DNA from: Cornus controversa
Taxonomy: Eukaryota > Streptophyta > Magnoliopsida > Cornales > Cornaceae
Length of the DNA stretch: 64,000 bases
Assembly: GCA_026545225.1 (NCBI GenBank)
Contig: CM048849.1
Span: 28,282,336-28,346,335 of the forward strand
Direction of reading: 5' to 3'
Shown: piece after piece, positions 12,647 to 24,096 of the stretch
Layout of the letters: every line of letters starts with the position of its first letter
How positions within the stretch are numbered: the stretch's first letter is position 1
Made by a program: the position numbers and the translations under genes
The notes under the pieces: model-generated
What the model saw: only the letters and a program-made list of their open reading frames with translations
What the model was told of the DNA's origin: nothing
The model's database searches: none

Positions 12647-13395
12647 AAGAGTTGTTCATCCGGGAAGGATTCACAAACTAGAATGGAATTATGGAGGGAT
12701 TCGACAAGAATTCTAGAAAGGTGGTCAGCTACCACATTTTTAGTTCCCTTTTTATCTCTAATCTCAAAATTGAACTCTTGTAGCAAGAGTATCCATCGGA
12801 TCAACCTAGGCTTGGTGTCCTTTTTGGCCAAAAGATGCCGGAGGGCAGCATGGTCCGAATAGACAATGACTTTTGAACCTAATAAATAAGCTCAAAACTT
12901 GTCTAATGCAAATACTACCGCAAGCAACTCCTTTTTCGTTGTGGTATAATTGATTTGAGCCTCGGAAAGGGTTTTACTTGCGTAGTAGATGACATATGAC
13001 AATTTGTCTACTCGTTGCCCTAAAACCGCACCTATGGCATAATCGGATGCATCACACATGATCTCAAATGGGAGATCCCAATTTGGAGGGATTAGAATTG
13101 GAGCGGTTGTGAGCATGGTGTGGAGTTTTTCAAAAGCATTAAGGCATGCTTCATCAAAGGTAAAGCAAGACTCTTTTTCAAGAAGGCGACACAAAGGCCG
13201 AGAGATCTTGCTAAAGTCCTTGATGAAACGGCGATAAAAGCCCGCATGCCCAAGTAATGAACGAATCTCTCTCACCGTTGATGGTGGAGGAAGTTTAGAA
13301 ATGAGTTCAACCTTGGCTCTGTCAACCTTTATTCCCCTCTTAGACACAATGTGCCCCAGGACAATACCCTCTTGAACCATAAAATGGCTCTTTTC
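12647..13395 (-). pseudogene. RNase H domain of pol, unit 3
   Basis: Same domain as in unit 1, with one visible residue change (GIKVDRAK for GIEVDRAK). The stop after LDKF near 12892 is present. The codon separating it from RT is TGA here (13396-13398) but TAA in units 1 and 2. No integrase follows. Confidence 0.88.
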
Positions 13396-15942
13396 TCAAC
13401 TAAGAATTAGGTTGGTCTCTCGACATCGTTTGAGAACACGGGATAGATTTTGGAGGCATGATTCAAATGAAGGCCCAAAAATGGAAAAATCATCCTTCAA
13501 CACCTCCAAGAATTTTTCCACCATGTCCGAGAAGATAGACATCATACACCGTTGAAAAGTAACCGGTGCATTGCACAACCCAAAGGGCATGCGTCTATAA
13601 GCAAATGTGCCAAAGGGACATGTAAAGGTGGTTTTCTCTTGGTCCCTCGGGTCTATAGCAACCTGATTATAGCCGAAATATCCATCTAAAAAGCAATAAA
13701 AACTTTTTCCGGCTAATCTCTCCAAGATTTGATCAATAAATGGGAGGGGGAAGTGATTTTTCCGAGTGGCTGAATTTAATTTCCTATAATCTATGCACAC
13801 TCTCCAGCCCGTGGTGGTGCGTTGGGGAACTAATTCACCCTTATCATTTGGTTGCACCGTAATACCTGACTTCTTCGGAACCACTTGAGTGGCACTAACC
13901 CACTTACTATCTGAGATGGGGTAAATGATTCCCGCATCTAGTAACTTCACTACCTCCTTCATTACAACGTCCTTCATATTTGGATTCAATAGACGTTGTG
14001 CCTCTCTTGAGGTCCTTGCATCCTCTTCTAAGTGTATGCGGTGCATACAAATAGAAGGGTCTATTCCCTTAAGATCTGCTACACTCCATCCTATTGCTTC
14101 CTTGTGCTCTTTTAGCACTTTTATGAGTTCCATCTCTTGATCATTGGTAAGATTGGAAGCAATAATGACTGGAAGGGTCTCATTAGCGCCCAAGAAAATA
14201 TACTTGAGCATTGCCGGTAGAGGCTTGAGCTCAAGTTGTGGTGGGGAAATTAGAGAAGGAGTTTGGGAAGTTTTGGACAAAGGAGGCAAGGGTTCTCTTG
14301 GAACTCTCCATTTAGGCACATCCATGATAGTATTGACATCGAGCATTGAGTTGACTTCAGTTATGGATTGCTCAATGTCAAAATCGTCACAGTTGAAGTG
14401 ATTTAGGCATGCCTCTAGAGGATCCTTGGAAAGAATAGAAGGAAGTGCTTCTTGAACAAGGTCTTCCACTCTATCGACACAAAAGCACTCACTTTCATCT
14501 TCGGATGTGTGGTGGGAAGCATTGAAGATGTTCAAGCAGACTTTCATATTCCTGAAAGAGATGTCCATCACTCCGGTACGGCAATTAACGCAAGCATTTG
14601 CAGTGGCCAAGAATGGACGACCTAGAATGATAGGAATATGTCGATTCAGATTTTGGACCGGTTCCGTGTCAAGGACTATGAAGTCTACTGGAAAGTAGAA
14701 TTTGCCCACTTGGATGATTACATCCTCAATTATGCCACGTGGTTGCTTCACCGAACGGTCGGCAAGTTGCAACACAACTGTGGTATGCTTGAGTTCCCCC
14801 AAACCTAGTTGTTGGTAAACTGAGAATGGAAGTAAATTGACACTAGCCCCTAGATCAAGAAGTGCCTTTTCAAAAGATTGATTTCCGATGGTGCACGAAA
14901 TGGTCGGAGCACCCGGATCTTTGAATTTAGGAGGGGCTTGGTGTTGGAAAATGGAGCTTATATGCTCAGTTAAGAGGACTTTCTTAGGAACATTATTCCT
15001 AGATTTGCGCTTTTGAGTACACAAGTCCTTCAGAAATTTAGCATAGGAGGGAATTTGTCGAATAGCATCAAGGAGAGGGAGATTGATCTTTACTTGTTTG
15101 AAGATCTCCATCATGTCTCGGATTTTCTCTCCTTGCTTCCCAAATTGAGAAGGTTCCTTCAGTCTTTGAGGAAACGGAACCGGAGGTTCAAAAGAAGTGT
15201 TGAGAATTGGAATTGATGACGACACAACTTCACTTGCCTTTCCATTTGGATTTGATGGGATGTTATGCATATTTGGATTCAAAGGAAAAACATTTGGATT
15301 TAAATGAGATTCTTTTGGATTTTTGGGTTGCTCTTGGGATTCCTTTCTCTCTTCCTCCCCTACCTTGGAATTGATGACTTTACCACTCCTTAAGGTGGTG
15401 ATTGATTGAACTTGCTCCGGAGGAGCATTACAAGATGAAGATGATGGATCCTCAATCACATGAATACTTTTAGGATTCGCCATCGCTTGACTCGGTAACT
15501 TGCCTTCCTCCCTTCTATTCAAGGCATTAGCTAGTTGCCCTATTTGAGCTTCTAACCTAGCCATAGATTGAGCATTTGCTTCAAGCTTAGAGATTGATTG
15601 AGAGTGAGTTTGCAATAAGCGGGTATTAGCCTCAAGATTGTTTATCACTCTTTCTTCAAAGCCTTGGCTTCTCGGAGGAGGTGGTGATTGTTGGTAATTG
15701 GATCTTTGATGGTAAGGTGGAGGATTTGGCCTATATTGAGGCTGTTGAGATTGAGAATTGAAAGAATTTTGCCCTTGAAAAGAGGGACTTGATTCTTGAG
15801 GTTTCCATGAAAAAGCCGGATGATTTTTGTAACCAAGATTGTACGTGTTTGAATATGGATCATTCATTTGTTTAGAGTACAAAGCATTTGCTTGCTCTTG
15901 AGCATAATCGGGAGATTGCCGGACAATAGGACAATCTCGCAC
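13396..15942 (-). pseudogene. gag C-terminus, protease and reverse transcriptase in one frame, unit 3
   Basis: This is the longest open frame of the array, 848 codons. It is uninterrupted because the codon that is TGA in units 1 and 2 is arginine (AGA) here. In order it holds the Gln/Pro-rich gag tail with a short coiled-coil-like stretch (LEANAQSMARLEAQIGQLAN), the protease (DLGAS) and RT, ending in the LKDD box region and a TGA where relatives have Trp. Small changes from units 1 and 2 include CLNIF for RLNIF, ISSIF for ISPIF and VSATQ for VSPTQ. The start Met is only the first Met of the open stretch; the real frame comes from gag upstream. Confidence 0.9.
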
Positions 15943-16953
15943 GAAATATTAAGTACTATAGCAAAACGAACATCCTTCCTGATTTTGAATAGGTTGGCTT
16001 GGAGTAGGCAGCCCATTTTTTATGATTAGGTCCATTTTTCGGGATGAGGCTTCTACTTGCATGGCAACCTCATCTACCCGTGAAATTTCATGCAGTCCTC
16101 TACAAGGTTGGGTGGCCTTCCCTTTCCTAGTGGAGGAGCGTTGAGCTGAATTGTTGCTTAGGGTTTGAAAAAGTTTTCATGCCTCATCGGGGCTTTTCAA
16201 AAGGTATCCACCTCCACACGCGGAGTCTATCATTTGTCTATGTTGCTCACTCACCCCATCGTAAAAACTTTCCACTAGCTGCCATTTTGGGATAGCATGA
16301 TGCGGACAAGATTTAAGAAGATCTTTTAACCTCTCCCACGTCTCATAAAATTGTTCTTGGTCAATTTGGGTGAATCCGGTGATTGCTCTCCAAATATCAT
16401 TCGTCTTTCCCATTAGGAAGTATTTTTTTAAGAACTCTATTTGCATCTCCGCCCAAGAATGGATTGAGTTAGGTTCTAAGGAATTGAACCAACTTCTAGC
16501 TTTATCTTTTAAGGAGAATGGAAACATACGCAACTTTAGATCATCCTCCGTAAATTGTGGCACACGAATAGTGGAACACACGGAAAGGAAATAGTCTAAG
16601 TGCCGGTCTGGATCCTCATTAGGGAGACCATGGAAGCTATTAAGAAGATTGATGGTGGAGGACTTTATTTCGAGTTGATTTGCCGCTACATCCGGAAATT
16701 GAATACATGAAGGTACTTCAAATGTAGTCGGAAGGTAAAGGTCCATAAGCAACTCTCCTGGAGAAGGTGGAGGTGGAGGTGGTTGTTCATGATTAAAAGG
16801 AGGTAGTTCGGGAGGTTGTCTCTCATTTGGATCCATGTTTTCAGTCCTAGGCAATATAGGGTCCCTAGAGGTTCCTCTACGTTGTCTAAGTGTTCGTTCA
16901 AGTTCAATATTACAAGGAAGCAAATGAAGTGACAATGACCGTCTACCTAGCAT
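15943..16953 (-). pseudogene. gag, unit 3
   Basis: The 258-codon capsid-type frame at 16177-16953 has two changes from unit 1 (PSPGE for PSQGE, QLEIK for QFEIK) and the same TGA after SPDEA. The zinc-knuckle stop near 15946 is also present. Confidence 0.9.
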
Positions 16954-17220
16954 GTATTAATAGTAGAACAACGCCTTAATATGAAAAATAACAATAATAT
17001 ATACAAAAAAAAAAAATTTGAATGAATTCAAACCACCAATTTTAGACTTTATACTCACAAAGGGTTCCAACTTTAATCCTTTTAGATGCCCGCTATGTGG
17101 TATACCTAAAATCAAGAAATTTGAGAGATAAGAACAAGATATATACAAAAAGAATGAAAGAATTTCTAGCCTAAGAATTAAACCAGATTTAATCTTTCAA
17201 TGGCGACAATTACACCGTAG

Positions 17221-17238
17221 TCCCCGGCAACGGCGCTA
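17221..17238 (-). promoter_or_regulatory. Primer-binding site for tRNA-Asp, unit 3
   Basis: Same sequence as in units 1 and 2, 6 nt from the LTR end at 17245. Confidence 0.92.
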
Positions 17239-17244
17239 AAATTT

Positions 17245-18141
17245 TGATGTGCCTAAACTCGGATTATTTTGTAAGCTTAATTTTGCCCTTTTTGTCAAAA
17301 TATAATTTAACCACTCGCAAGAGCACGAATCTTTGTAGATAAGGTTCTATATAGAGGTTATCGATCCCACGAGGACTAGTAGCAATTGTCTTAAAGAAAG
17401 ATTAATTCCACTTTAATCCTAAAAACAGGTTTTGAATTTTTGTTTATAAACTATTGCATGAATGAAATGGCAATAAAATTAAAGAGTAAAGGATGGGAGA
17501 GAGAACTAGGGTTGGTTTCCCCCACTAGCCGTTCACATGTTCATAAGTGTAGCAAGCATAGGATTCATTAATTAAATGCCTAACAATGTCATTAGGCTTG
17601 TGACCTCAATGACATATCAAAAGATCAATGTGTTTGTCCACCTATCATAATCCATCTTCAATAAGCATAGCTCTTCAACCTAACTAACTATCTAATTACC
17701 CTACTCTCTAAGTGAACCTACATGCATCCAAGCTACCTCATCTTCGCATGGTTTATACAAACAAACACAACACATTCAATTAAACACCATTATCTAGCCA
17801 TCATTTGCACTTCTTGTGGAATATGCAAATGTTGTGCATTCAAATAACAAAATCTACTCTAAGACAAGAATAAACTCCATATCAAATGAATATATAGAAG
17901 AAATTTATTAGTGTACATGATCACTAGGCTAAATAATCAACATTTAATTACAAATCCCAAGAGCTACAAAAATGAACATGTTTACATGGCTAGGGGCTTC
18001 AACAACACCCTAGTATAGAAGTTAGTTGCTCATGGTTGCCTTGCACTCTTCCATTGATGGAGAAGATGAAGCTTCTTGGTCTGGTTCAGCTCCTTCTCCT
18101 CTCTCCCGAAAGTCTCTCCTCCCTTTCGTCTGATGTGTGTT
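17245..18141 (-). repeat. Truncated LTR at the right end of the array
   Basis: This matches the first 897 bp of the other LTRs as read on the plus strand, then stops at 18141, about 510 bp short of the full LTR. The palindrome cluster and LTR 5' end are missing. The break is not at an LTR terminus, so it is not a simple insertion boundary. Confidence 0.88.
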
Positions 18142-18925
18142 AGGGCTACATCAAAACCCTAGTGGATGAACTAGCCGCTCATGGTAGAAGAAGAAGCTTC
18201 AACTGTTGAGCGAGAAGGTATAGTCTTCATGAATTATGCGTATGACTTCGTTCTCCAATGGCTCTGCAAAATATGTTTTTGTTCTATCCACAGCCCTCTC
18301 AGACTCTCCAATCTCTGTAATCACTCCCCAACTCAGCCTCTAGTTCTTCACTTTATGCCGTAAGAGAATACAGTAAAGTCCTAATCCAATTAGGAATTAA
18401 TTAGGTATTTCCACAGCACTAATCAGGTGGGTTTTTCCTGCTAACATTCGGCCCAACTTTTGACCCACTAGAATTCTGATTCACGGAATTTTCATGAAAT
18501 ACAAAAGTGTGAAAAATCAAATTTTGTTCAACCTACATGAAAATTAAGTCGATTTGAGGCTCAAAAATAAGACTTCTGGTCTATTTTCCAAAATGAAATT
18601 AAGACTATATTATGCGCAGATTTGGGCTTCAGGCCCGAAACCTTCTTAAGCACCTGTAATTCTCTTGGACCTCCTCCTTCGGCTGATTTGAGTTGAAATA
18701 AATAGTTGAATGAATCTTCTTGAAGTAGGCTTCATCTAACTATCTTGGATGTCTTCTTTAAAAGCCCAAAATTATGATTTTAACTGAAATAATCATTAAG
18801 GCCCTGAAAATACAGAAAACACTAAAATGAAGTAAAATAATAAAATAATCTATTACTAAGAGAATAAAATAACAAAATAAAAAAATAATCTATCACTAAG
18901 AATGCGTAATAGTCAACGCCTATCA
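18142..18925 (-). repeat. Truncated LTR of a related Athila-like family
   Basis: Read on the minus strand this matches the plus-strand LTR at 60805-61497. Shared landmarks include the gggctacatcaaaaccct start, the gcttcaggcccgaaacctt block, the aaaatcatgattttgggctt block (both as reverse complement) and the terminal TGATAGGCGTT. It lacks the last 740 bp toward the primer site. Outside 18925 the flank reads TCTTG. The small plus-strand ORF at 18181 is taken as a chance frame. Confidence 0.8.
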
Positions 18926-18979
18926 TCTTGCGATTGTTGGACAGATAGAGAAACGACTGGCGAGGTATAGTTAGTTTCA

Positions 18980-19942
18980 TCAGCCACGTCCTGACACAAA
19001 TGTGTGATGACGATATCTTGATTGGGCCCCTTGAAGGACTAAATTTGAGGTATTCGCAAGCAGTTGTGTAGACTCATCAAGATTTTGGACTTCAAGCTTA
19101 CTCAATAGCACGACAATCTGCATGTCCTTCTCTTCAATAGCTTTTGTAACGTTCTCGATTGCACGCGCCATCATCACCAGTGGGTCTTCCATAGAGGTTG
19201 TTCCAATCATCATGGTGGCGATAACATTCGAATATGAAAGACCTTGAGAATCAACATTCTTTGAAGTGACTGTTTGTTCTGAAATCTCAGGTAACGAGTC
19301 TAAGAGTGAACCAACGCTAGAGTTAGTGTCAGAGACGTAGTGAGGTGAATTTGGTCGCTGATTTTTCTAGAACAATGTCAAAATTCTTTGGCGCTTGAGG
19401 ATCACAGGTGTTCACATGTTGAATTTTCACACCCATTAGTTTAGTAGGATTGGTTTTCACCGAATCTTGCTGATTCTTGAGTGAAGCAATTGCTTTGGTT
19501 TTGCTATGCATCATTGCACCTGCTGTGGTGTTGTTAGCACTTGATAGGTTCCTGGTGTTTTTGCCACTGCTTGCGGCAGTTTGGATGTTGACCAGTGCAG
19601 TAGTGGTGTCTTTTTTAGTTTTCTTGTTTGTATCAGGAACATTGGAAGGAGCCATAGATTCTGACAAATGAAGTTTGGGAGATATGATGTAGGAGACAGA
19701 GATGAGAGGCAGAGAAGGTCCCATCGGGCATGCCAGAATGATGTGCTTGGTAATCCAGCTTCAAGGGCTGCTAGAGCTTGATCTTGAATTGGATTGAAAC
19801 TTTGGTGAAGAATGACACGTGGATGATGTGCTTGTTGTTGTTCTTCTTCAGGGTTTATATGTTTTGAAGCTTTGGATTTTGAGTGAAGAGTTCTGTCGAG
19901 TTTTAGCTTTTTATGAGAATCTTCTGGTCTTCCTTTCCTCAC
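18980..19942 (-). pseudogene. Decayed gypsy-type gag N-terminus (tentative)
   Basis: Minus-strand open stretches at 19511-19942, 19329-19724 and 18980-19213. The upstream part is Ser/Thr/Asn/Lys-rich (KTKAIASLKN). The downstream part is a probable coiled coil (SMEDPLVMMARAIENVTKAI then EEKDMQIVVLLSKLE). This combination resembles the low-complexity, coiled-coil N-terminus of gag proteins in some dicot gypsy elements. No capsid domain, protease or LTR could be tied to it. It may be an unrelated remnant. Confidence 0.4.
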
Positions 19943-20560
19943 CTCTGGACCTTTTTTTATAGGCTCACCGGAGGGGTAGATTTGTAACTTTCTTTTCTTT
20001 TGATAATTATCCTATAATTATCTTTTACGATAATTTTGATAATTATCCTATATATACATAATAATCATCTTTGTTGATAATTACATATATATATATATAT
20101 ATAATTATCCATTAGACCCATCTTCAAGTTGGCTTGGACTTCTCAAACAATTTAGACCAGCACATAACTCATTTATTTCTAGTAGTTCAGATCTTTAAAT
20201 AATCTGAATCATTGGGCCATATTTTAAAATGGGCTAAATGGAAGAAAAGCCCAAATTATATTTTGGGTTTATCATGTAATTTTTTAATATCTATAGTAAG
20301 ATCTGTTATATTTGGATTTGTCAGATTTATTATCAACGATGAAAATTAGTCAGTACCTTTTGGATATATCTCGGGTTTGTGAGATGAAGTATGGATGTAT
20401 TATACAGTGAGTTAGGAACTGTGTATGAAGTGTATGTTCATAAGACTACATTTGAATGAAAAAATTTTGATTAATTATATGAAATCATTTTATATTTTAG
20501 TCCAATAATTTTTGTTTTATAGTGTCGTAGGCATGGGCAATACCATAGTATATATGTAAG
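19943..20560. other. AT-rich stretch without recognised genes
   Basis: It contains a short AT run (near 20085-20101) and repeats of ataattatcctatatata type. No coding signal was seen. Confidence 0.6.
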
Positions 20561-21345
20561 TATATACATCTACAAAAATTGATCTGAGATTTCATTATTA
20601 AGTATGAAATTGTCTCTACCTTCAATTGATTAATATTTTAAAAGAATTATTACTTTTTTCTTTTTAATTAAGAGATGTTAATATTGTACAGTAGATTTGA
20701 GGACTGATTAGTTAAAAACACAGTTTGTTTATTGAAGATTGATCCTCTTCATGCGAAAACTATCATACACATTAAGCTTCATTGAGATAAATCATTGAAA
20801 GTATTTTAGGATGACCAAAATAGCAGTTAATGATTTTTTTTCCCCGGTAATAACCATTGATGAAAAATGAAAACATATTAGAGTAAAATGCCAAAAAAAA
20901 CTCTATACTTTATCCACAATTGTAGAAAACCCCAGCAATTTTATTTTTGGCAATTAATCCTCCTAAAACTAATTTTCTACACAAAACCTCCCTAAACTAT
21001 CACATTTCTTTACTTATTTTTAATTAAATAGCCACAATGCCCTTTATTATTGAATTATAGTAAGATGTAATGGATGATTCTTTTTTGCGACAGTATACCT
21101 TACGCGAGTAATTATCTTTTGTGAAATAATCCTTTGCGCGGGCAGTCTTTTTTCATGTGAAGCTATTTTATCATGACAACCTCTTTAATTTCTATATGTC
21201 CCCTCTTTAATTGTACATACTAGCATTTGGATCAATAAACCTATATTTGCAATGGATGTGAGAATAATGGATGCTCTCTGTTGTCTCTTCTAAAGCTAGT
21301 GAAGCTAAAACAGTGAAGCGAAGGCAACAAAAAGATGGTTAGAAG
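20561..21345 (+). repeat. Left arm of the long inverted repeat
   Basis: Starts at tatacatctacaaaaattg and ends at aaaagatggttagaag. It matches the reverse complement of 31733-32955 over most of its length, including the block ttaggatgaccaaaatagca and the block agtaaaatgccaaaaaaaac. Confidence 0.85.
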
Positions 21346-21485
21346 CACATAATTATAGTAAGATGTAATGGATAATTATTTCTTGTGTGAGTATATCTTA
21401 CACAGTAAATTATTTCTGGTGAAATAATCCTTTGCGTGGGCAGGAAATAATTATCTGTTACATCTTACTATAATTATGTGCTTCT
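21341..21485. repeat. 145-bp imperfect palindrome (hairpin)
   Basis: The arms at 21341-21382 and 21444-21485 are inverted copies with only one or two mismatches (agaagcacataattatag ... ctataattatgtgcttct). The loop repeats a segment of the adjacent inverted-repeat arm (agtaagatgtaatgga and gaaataatcctttgcg). It looks like a MITE-like or foldback derivative of the same family. Confidence 0.8.
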
Positions 21486-21639
21486 ACTGGCACCCAAATA
21501 TGGCACCATTCGGAAGCCACTTTAGGGGCCGAAATGTGAGCCAAAATTGTCCTAACGGAAGTTATTGACTCCTATTAACATGCATATATCTATTTGATTA
21601 TTCGCACAGTGTATCTATACGTGTGCGTATATATATATA

Positions 21640-21670
21640 CTAGTGTTTTGCCCGTGCGTACGGCACTATA
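21640..21670 (-). terminator. Helitron 3' terminus: GC-rich hairpin and CTAG
   Basis: The plus strand reads CTAGTGTTTTGCCCGTGCG then TACGGCAC. On the minus strand this is a small hairpin (CCGT/ACGG stem) about 10 nt before the terminal CTAG. This is the classic plant Helitron 3' end, where rolling-circle transfer terminates. Confidence 0.85.
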
Positions 21671-22101
21671 AAATAAAAAATTATTGGACTAAAATAAAAG
21701 TTGATTTCATATAATCAATGTGTCAATAAACAAATATTTACAAAACATCATTTACATTAGTTACTGTTTTCAAAAAAAAAAAATGACCACATGTCTCCTT
21801 CTTCTTTACTTTTTCAAAGATGAAGCATAAATATTCTTCACTACCGAGAAGAATATCCTTGCATCAATATGAATGTATTTTGCCTTCAGAAAAGGACTAT
21901 ATACAACAATCTACAAAAGACCCATATAATATTTTATTAATAACAATAAGAAAAAAATAATAATTTAGATTAAACACAAAATTGAATTATCTCATTGCTT
22001 CCCCAATTGCGTAGTGAGGATGAGTTGATATATTGAAACTTTTTTGCAGCAGCATCCCAGTTTTACAAAGTTATATTGGATTACACACTTTGATTAGAAC
22101 A

Positions 22102-23640
22102 CTATAATAGAACTTCTGGGTAGACAATATTTGTTGTAGAATGTAGTTCGTTATCTGGAAGAAGGATACTTATACGTTCAGAACTGGTGCATCTAGACAA
22201 TACAACATATAATTGCCCATGACTAAATATCGGTGTGCGCAAATGAACCCCAACAAATTGAACAGATTGTCGTTGAGCTTTATTCATGGTTATTGCATAG
22301 GCCAATCGAACAGGAAATTGACGTCTTGTCATTTTAATGGGCAATTCTGAAGAGGACTGAGTCAAAGATATTCTTGGAAGAAAGACAAAATTACCACATT
22401 TATCTCCCGTCAAAATCAGTGCTTCAATTACACGATGTGCACACTTGACAACAATCAGTCGTGTGCCATTGCATAGGCCATCCTTGGGCGCAATGTTCCT
22501 CAACAACATAATCGGGCATCCTACTTTCAAATTTAACTTAAAAGGTGGTAACCCTGAAGGATCTAATGAGTTCAAAAATTCATTAGGATATCGATTAGTA
22601 ATGGTTTGATCTACTAACTCATCTTCCAATATTTTGTCAGCTGCAAAGTAAGTAACCATCTCCCCAGGAAATAAATTTAATGCAGCACCATTGATAGTAC
22701 TAATATCATCATTTCAGGCAGAAAGAACTGTACGCTCATTTAAAAAATTTGGTGTAACTGTACCCGCAATACTCAACTCTGGATAAACTGCACATAGTAA
22801 GTCATTTAAATTCTTGCATTTTCGTATTGTCTGCGAAAGTTCTATATTTTCTTGTAGGTTTAATCCAATCTAAAAAATAATAATAATTGTTAAGGGGAAA
22901 TGTCAAAAATAACACGCTAGTAAAATTATTAACAACTTGTAAGTTTGTAGAAATATTACCTCCGTCAAGAAATTTGAAAAGTCCGCATTTGTACTGTCTG
23001 TGTTATTTAGACGCATGTTCAAATTCAAAGTTAGAATGTGTACTTTATTCTAGAGTACAGAGCGTCTCAAAGTTGCGCGCACAATTTCCTCACGGGTGCC
23101 CTTTTGTATAGCTGGTAAGATTTTCCTGAAATCTCCACCAAGAACAATGGTAATACCCCCAAATGGCTTCTCATTATTGCAAATATCTTGAAGAGTTCGA
23201 TCAACAGCTTCCACACAATACCTATGTTGCATAGGGACTTCATCCCAAATTATCAGTCTCGCTTCCCTAAACAACTCTGCATGCAAAGATTGCTTTGTAA
23301 ACCCACAAACTAAATTTTCCAACACATCTAGTGGAATGCAGAACATAGAATGTGCAGTACGACCCCCTACCAATAACAGAGAAGCAATACCAGATGAAGC
23401 CACAGTGATAACAATGAATCCAAGACTACGACATTTTGTTACAATTGTATTATACAAAAAAGTTTTCCCTGTTCCAACACCACCACTTAAGAAAAATGTC
23501 ATCCCATCATTTTCGAGGAATATGAGTAAATACATGTGAGGCAACCCCCGTTTTTGGAATTCAATTGTGAAGACATGCCCAACTTTTTTGCCAAACACCT
23601 TCTTATTATTTAACTCCATCATTAGAGCATGTCGCTTCAA
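22102..23640 (-). pseudogene. Helitron Pif1-like helicase, fused to a remnant of the Rep HUH region
   Basis: Minus strand. The frame at 23050-23640 begins with the end of the Rep core ([19 protein letters not shown]), in which the second His of the HUH motif is Tyr. It passes at once into helicase Walker A ([12 protein letters not shown]), Walker B (LIIWDEVPM) and the [11 protein letters not shown] motif. The part normally lying between, with the catalytic tyrosine region and the helicase start, is deleted. After an interruption at 22870-23050 the C-terminal half follows (22102-22659: [40 protein letters not shown]). An in-frame TGA lies near 22717. It cannot encode an active transposase. Confidence 0.87.
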
Positions 23641-24096
23641 TTCAAAAACACGAGCAACTAAATCAGGATGATCAGTGACCTGTTGATGTGGTAATAAAGC
23701 TGAAGTAATTTCATGCTAGTTAGGATTTGCAGTCTATGTAAGGAAGATATCTGGATGTTGATTGTATCGAGTAATTTCCATTGAATCTTGAAAGATCTCA
23801 AACATATGTCTTGGACTACCCCTGAATGAAGAAGGCAGAACTATTCGTTGCCCAACTTGATGGGGTTCAAATCCATCTGCAGCAATATCTGCCAGACTCT
23901 GGTAAAGTTTGTGATGGAGTTTAGGCTGATTATCTTGTAGTATGTCAGTCAATTTTGCTCAGTAGCAGCCCAAACATCTACAATGAACTCCTGAAATAAT
24001 TTCCCGCCTCTTAAAATGGTTGAGTACTCAGAAGAACGTTCAAACAAACGATAATCATAGAACTGTAACTGGGTAAGTCTATTAGTTGTATGTCTC
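23641..24096 (-). pseudogene. Helitron Rep domain, middle part
   Basis: The minus-strand reading gives RLTQLQFYDYRLFER and LRGGKLFQEFIVDVWAATEQ. After a frameshift near 23950 it gives QRIVLPSSFRGSPRHMFEIF, FQDSMEITRYNQHPDIFLT. These are the conserved blocks of plant Helitron Rep proteins upstream of the HUH motif. The solo LTR at 24097 interrupts the gene on its N-terminal side. Confidence 0.82.

Larger units (their letters stand above)
1..18141 (-). mobile_element. Tandem array of an integrase-less Athila-like Ty3/gypsy unit (3 copies)
   Basis: Base 1 of the window recurs at 6009, 12017 and 18024, giving periods of 6008, 6008 and 6007 bp. The single lost base is in the poly-A run near 17005. 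Neighbouring units share one LTR, so the order on the minus strand is LTR, primer site, gag, protease, RT, RNase H, LTR, and so on. Assignment to the Athila-like branch of Ty3/gypsy rests on the tRNA-Asp primer site, the DLGAS protease motif and the long LTR ending in ATCA. Integrase is absent in every copy. The array runs off the left edge of the window, so its full copy number is unknown. Its right end is at 18141. Confidence 0.93.

Noticed and set aside
18181-18363. 60-codon plus-strand ORF after the array
   Set aside because: It lies fully within the antisense of a truncated LTR and has no recognisable domain.
18142-18925. Insertion of the whole array into this LTR as a simple retrotransposition event
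   Set aside because: The array edge is inside its own LTR, not at an LTR terminus, and homologous blocks are duplicated across the junction.
22887-23111. 74-codon plus-strand ORF
   Set aside because: Shadow frame over the Helitron helicase gene on the minus strand and an interruption between its parts.
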